Shown here: positions 61,445 through 64,000 of the stretch, piece after piece
How positions within the stretch are numbered: the stretch's first letter is position 1
Layout: each line of letters begins with the position of its first letter
The notes under the pieces: model-generated
The model's input: the letters and a program-made list of their open reading frames with translations, nothing else
Databases searched by the model: none
Told to the model about the DNA's origin: nothing
Position numbers and translations under genes: made by a program
DNA from: Rhizopus sp. PT2906
Lineage: Eukaryota > Mucoromycota > Mucoromycetes > Mucorales > Rhizopodaceae
DNA: 64,000 nucleotides
Direction: 5' to 3'
Assembly (NCBI GenBank): GCA_025529335.1
Contig: JAMYHX010000145.1
Coordinates: forward strand, 20,747-84,746

Positions 61445-64000
61445 AACTCTACCAAATGTATGTATAATCGATACAACTCCTTTATATATCCGTACAGTGT
61501 AAGTTACCTTATAAAACTTAAAAATGTGCTAAATGTTTGTTTACAAATCCTTATCAACATTTGATAAGGGCGAAAAGAGAGGGAAAAGGAACGCGTTCCT
61601 ATTTTACAGTATGAAATTTGTCAATCTGCTTTATAGTTACTGGCGTGCATACTTAACCAAGAGAGAAAAGATGGGTGATTTCTAAGTATCTTATACTTCA
61701 AGAAGTTTCATTTGATAAATTGTATCCAAGGGTATTAAACCCGATCAGCGTAACTTATTCAGTGCTTACTGTACTGTAAACTGGTTCAGTTCCGGTGTAT
61801 TTCATGACTATAGTACTTTTTTTTATCTAATACAAGCTTTGATTTATAAGCTAATTATAATATCGACAAAGCATATGACTTTAACTCTATATTACTAACG
61901 ACAACCCATAAGAATTTATAATCGTGGCACCCCTTACTAGGCTTCCCGAGATGAAGAGGTAAAAAAATTGAGAAAAATGGAACTAGATGTTTAGCAAGAT
62001 CCCCTGTACGCCATAAATGTTGATATTTGAATTTGTAAATACATCTTAGTAAATATTTAGAATGATGTCAATATGGTTCTTCTTATTCATTCTATTTTTA
62101 TCCCATCTTTTGACCCTGTATACTAAAATGGATAAATAATATAACTGATCACTCACCAAAGCACATAAATAAACATCTATGCCATTACATTGTTCCTCTA
62201 TAAGGCTTATTGAATTATTCTTCTACTGCTTTATTCCATATAAGGCATATTTTTTATTCTTTTGACATTCACGTACTCATATTCTTTTTCATGGTTATAA
62301 AATCTCCCTTTTCATCTCTCAATAAATCACATATTTGATAATACTTCTCATTCATGACACACTAGTATCCATGACAATAAGGGACTTATAAAATATGCCG
62401 TGTACCTTAGCAACTCATCCTGTTTCGAGCGCCATTTGAAATAGTTTATGCAGACTTGGAAGATCCATTGCTTTACTATAAAAATGAACATATAGTCATT
62501 AAATATATCACAATCACATTTGTCGCTAATGTTAGTCTACATTTCACAAGCAGAAGTGAAAAGGATAAGGATATAACAGCAAGGATTAGAGGATAAACAT
62601 TTTACCTTTTACCTTTTTTTCATGTGCACTAAAAATAAAAATAAAAACATTACACACTCTTATGTTTTCCTAAGCCAGAAGCTCAATCATCTATGTTCCA
62701 TGCTTGATAAACAGATTTTGATACATGAAGGTTAGGGTGATTTGATTTTGGCTCTTTTTAGCAAAAAGTCATAATGGCTAACCAAATAGATCAATCATGG
62801 TTTGGCTTCGTTTGATTTGACAAATAACAACTGTAATGGAATCAATTGCGTGTGTTCCGCAGAATTGGCAGTCTAGTACTCTTTGAGAAAAGCCTTATTT
62901 TTTGCTTACTATCAGCTGCCGTCCCATTCTCAACCTTTTTCCTTGTACATTTAATTCTCATCTTACATTTTTTTTTATTCATTCTTAAAGAAAACGGCCA
63001 GAAAAATAGAAAAATGCGTATTAGAAATGAGAAAAGTGAAGCAATCATAATGAAAAAAGTTACATGTGTGTGAGATCAACTTTATGTAAACAAGCGGCCT
63101 TACAAAAAAAAAGGAAGGGGCCGTGAAAAAAATATGCAAACGAAAAGAGGGAGGAGGCGTTCGGATGCTCGGATATGTTCTAATATGGATAAGATAGAGA
63201 ACAAGTTATTTATTTATTCATATATTATTGGAGAAAGGAGGAATGAGTCATTTTTTCAGCCTAAATAACATGATTCACGTAAACAAAAAACTATAAAAGA
63301 AGCCATCATTCTTTTCTTCTTCATTATTTATCTCTTTTAAAAATTCTCCTATACTTTTATTATTCTATTATTCCCTATGTTGAAAAGGTATAATAGTGTC
63401 TGGATGATCTCAAAGTACATATAGCTCATGCCATCGCTTAGAAAATACACTTTTGCTGGCTCTATTTCATGGTTCCTGATGCATCTTACTCTATCATAAT
63501 GGTCTCTTCTTAAAGAAACTTCTGCTACTCGCTAATGCTCAAAAAAATACTTGTTACTGCTTATCAATATACTCAAATAATCAAATAATCAAACAAATAT
63601 TCAAATGCTTATCAAATACTTATCAATGCCTACAATGGTCATCAGTGCCTGAAAATGCTAGTGAATGCCTGTCCCATGCTTATCGACGTCGGAAAGCCCC
63701 TAAATAATTTTGCTCATGTCTATCAATGCCTGCTGCTAATGAATACTGCTCTGGAGTAACAACATATCCAATCTATTTTGCCACTATCTGCCAAACTCTG
63801 TCAAGCTCTGCTACAAGAAAAGAAAAAGTATAAAACAAAAACAAAACTAACCAGACAGGTTGCTGCTTCGCTACGCTGGATCACTCCGAGATGCTCCTAT
63901 TGTTATGGCTCTGCCTATACAGCTGATGAATGGCCCGTAAACTCTCCCTCCCCTCTACTGCTGAGCTCGGCGGCTGCGATGCTCCAAAGGTTCAATATTC
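61445..64000. other. Gene-poor end of the window, with low-complexity repeats
   Basis: No gene supported. At 63530-63800 there are imperfect, closely spaced repeats of TATCAATGCCT and ATGCTTATCAA type. The last 150 bp (63850-64000) are noticeably richer in GC (e.g. GAGCTCGGCGGCTGCGATGC) than the surroundings and may be the edge of another element or gene continuing outside the window. Confidence 0.45.

Noticed and set aside
1..64000. tRNA, rRNA, snRNA genes and CRISPR arrays
   Set aside because: Looked for box-B-like GGTTCRA contexts with cloverleaf partners and for regular direct repeats; none convincing. The only regular repeats are microsatellites.

Overview
The window is nuclear DNA from an early-diverging filamentous fungus, most likely of the order Mucorales (Rhizopus/Mucor-like). 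Evidence: AT-rich DNA; short introns (mostly about 45-60 bp) with GT-AG ends; poly-pyrimidine tracts before start codons; two rhizopuspepsin-type aspartic proteases; a SCAP gene; and abundant decayed transposons. The species cannot be named from the sequence alone.

Layout. 0-10 kb: the end of a threonyl-tRNA synthetase gene, NAR1 (cytosolic Fe-S assembly), a block of decayed mobile DNA (SWIM-type transposase fragment and a Fanzor/TnpB-like pseudogene), the trifunctional folate gene FOL1 and a two-exon C2H2 transcription factor. 10-19 kb: mostly accessory DNA, with a PD-(D/E)XK-like pseudogene, fragments of a DD34E Tc1-type transposon, decayed C2H2-type ORFs and a small four-exon SAM-domain gene. 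20-27 kb: a compact run of spliced genes: an F-box/WD40 protein, an aberrant kinesin-13-like protein, a proline-rich hypothetical protein, CENP-S/MHF1 (seven small exons) and GID4/VID24. 27-31 kb: a second Fanzor remnant, a Helitron N-terminal remnant and an aspartic protease. 31-37 kb: REI1, ATG10, a putative secreted protein, an RMD1-family membrane protein and an NCE101-like small protein. 37-38.7 kb: a tandem array of three micro-genes encoding 21-26 residue proline/arginine-rich peptides under a shared promoter architecture; this is the most novel feature. 38.7-43 kb: relic DNA and a second aspartic protease. 43-50 kb: an intronless BRR2 helicase gene. 50-64 kb: a long-TIR MITE, YPT6/RAB6 (eight exons), a second Tc1 copy, an unknown decayed gene, SCAP (five exons, one GC-AG intron), a second MITE family, a third Fanzor remnant and gene-poor DNA.

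The housekeeping genes are functionally unrelated neighbours, as is usual in fungi. Two themes recur. Eukaryotic TnpB-like (Fanzor) nucleases appear as three independent remnants of at least two subfamilies. Gene packing is tight, with two convergent pairs whose coding ends overlap by 11 and 3 bp. Spliced structures were worked out by hand from splice signals, reading phase and family similarity, and were not checked against transcripts.
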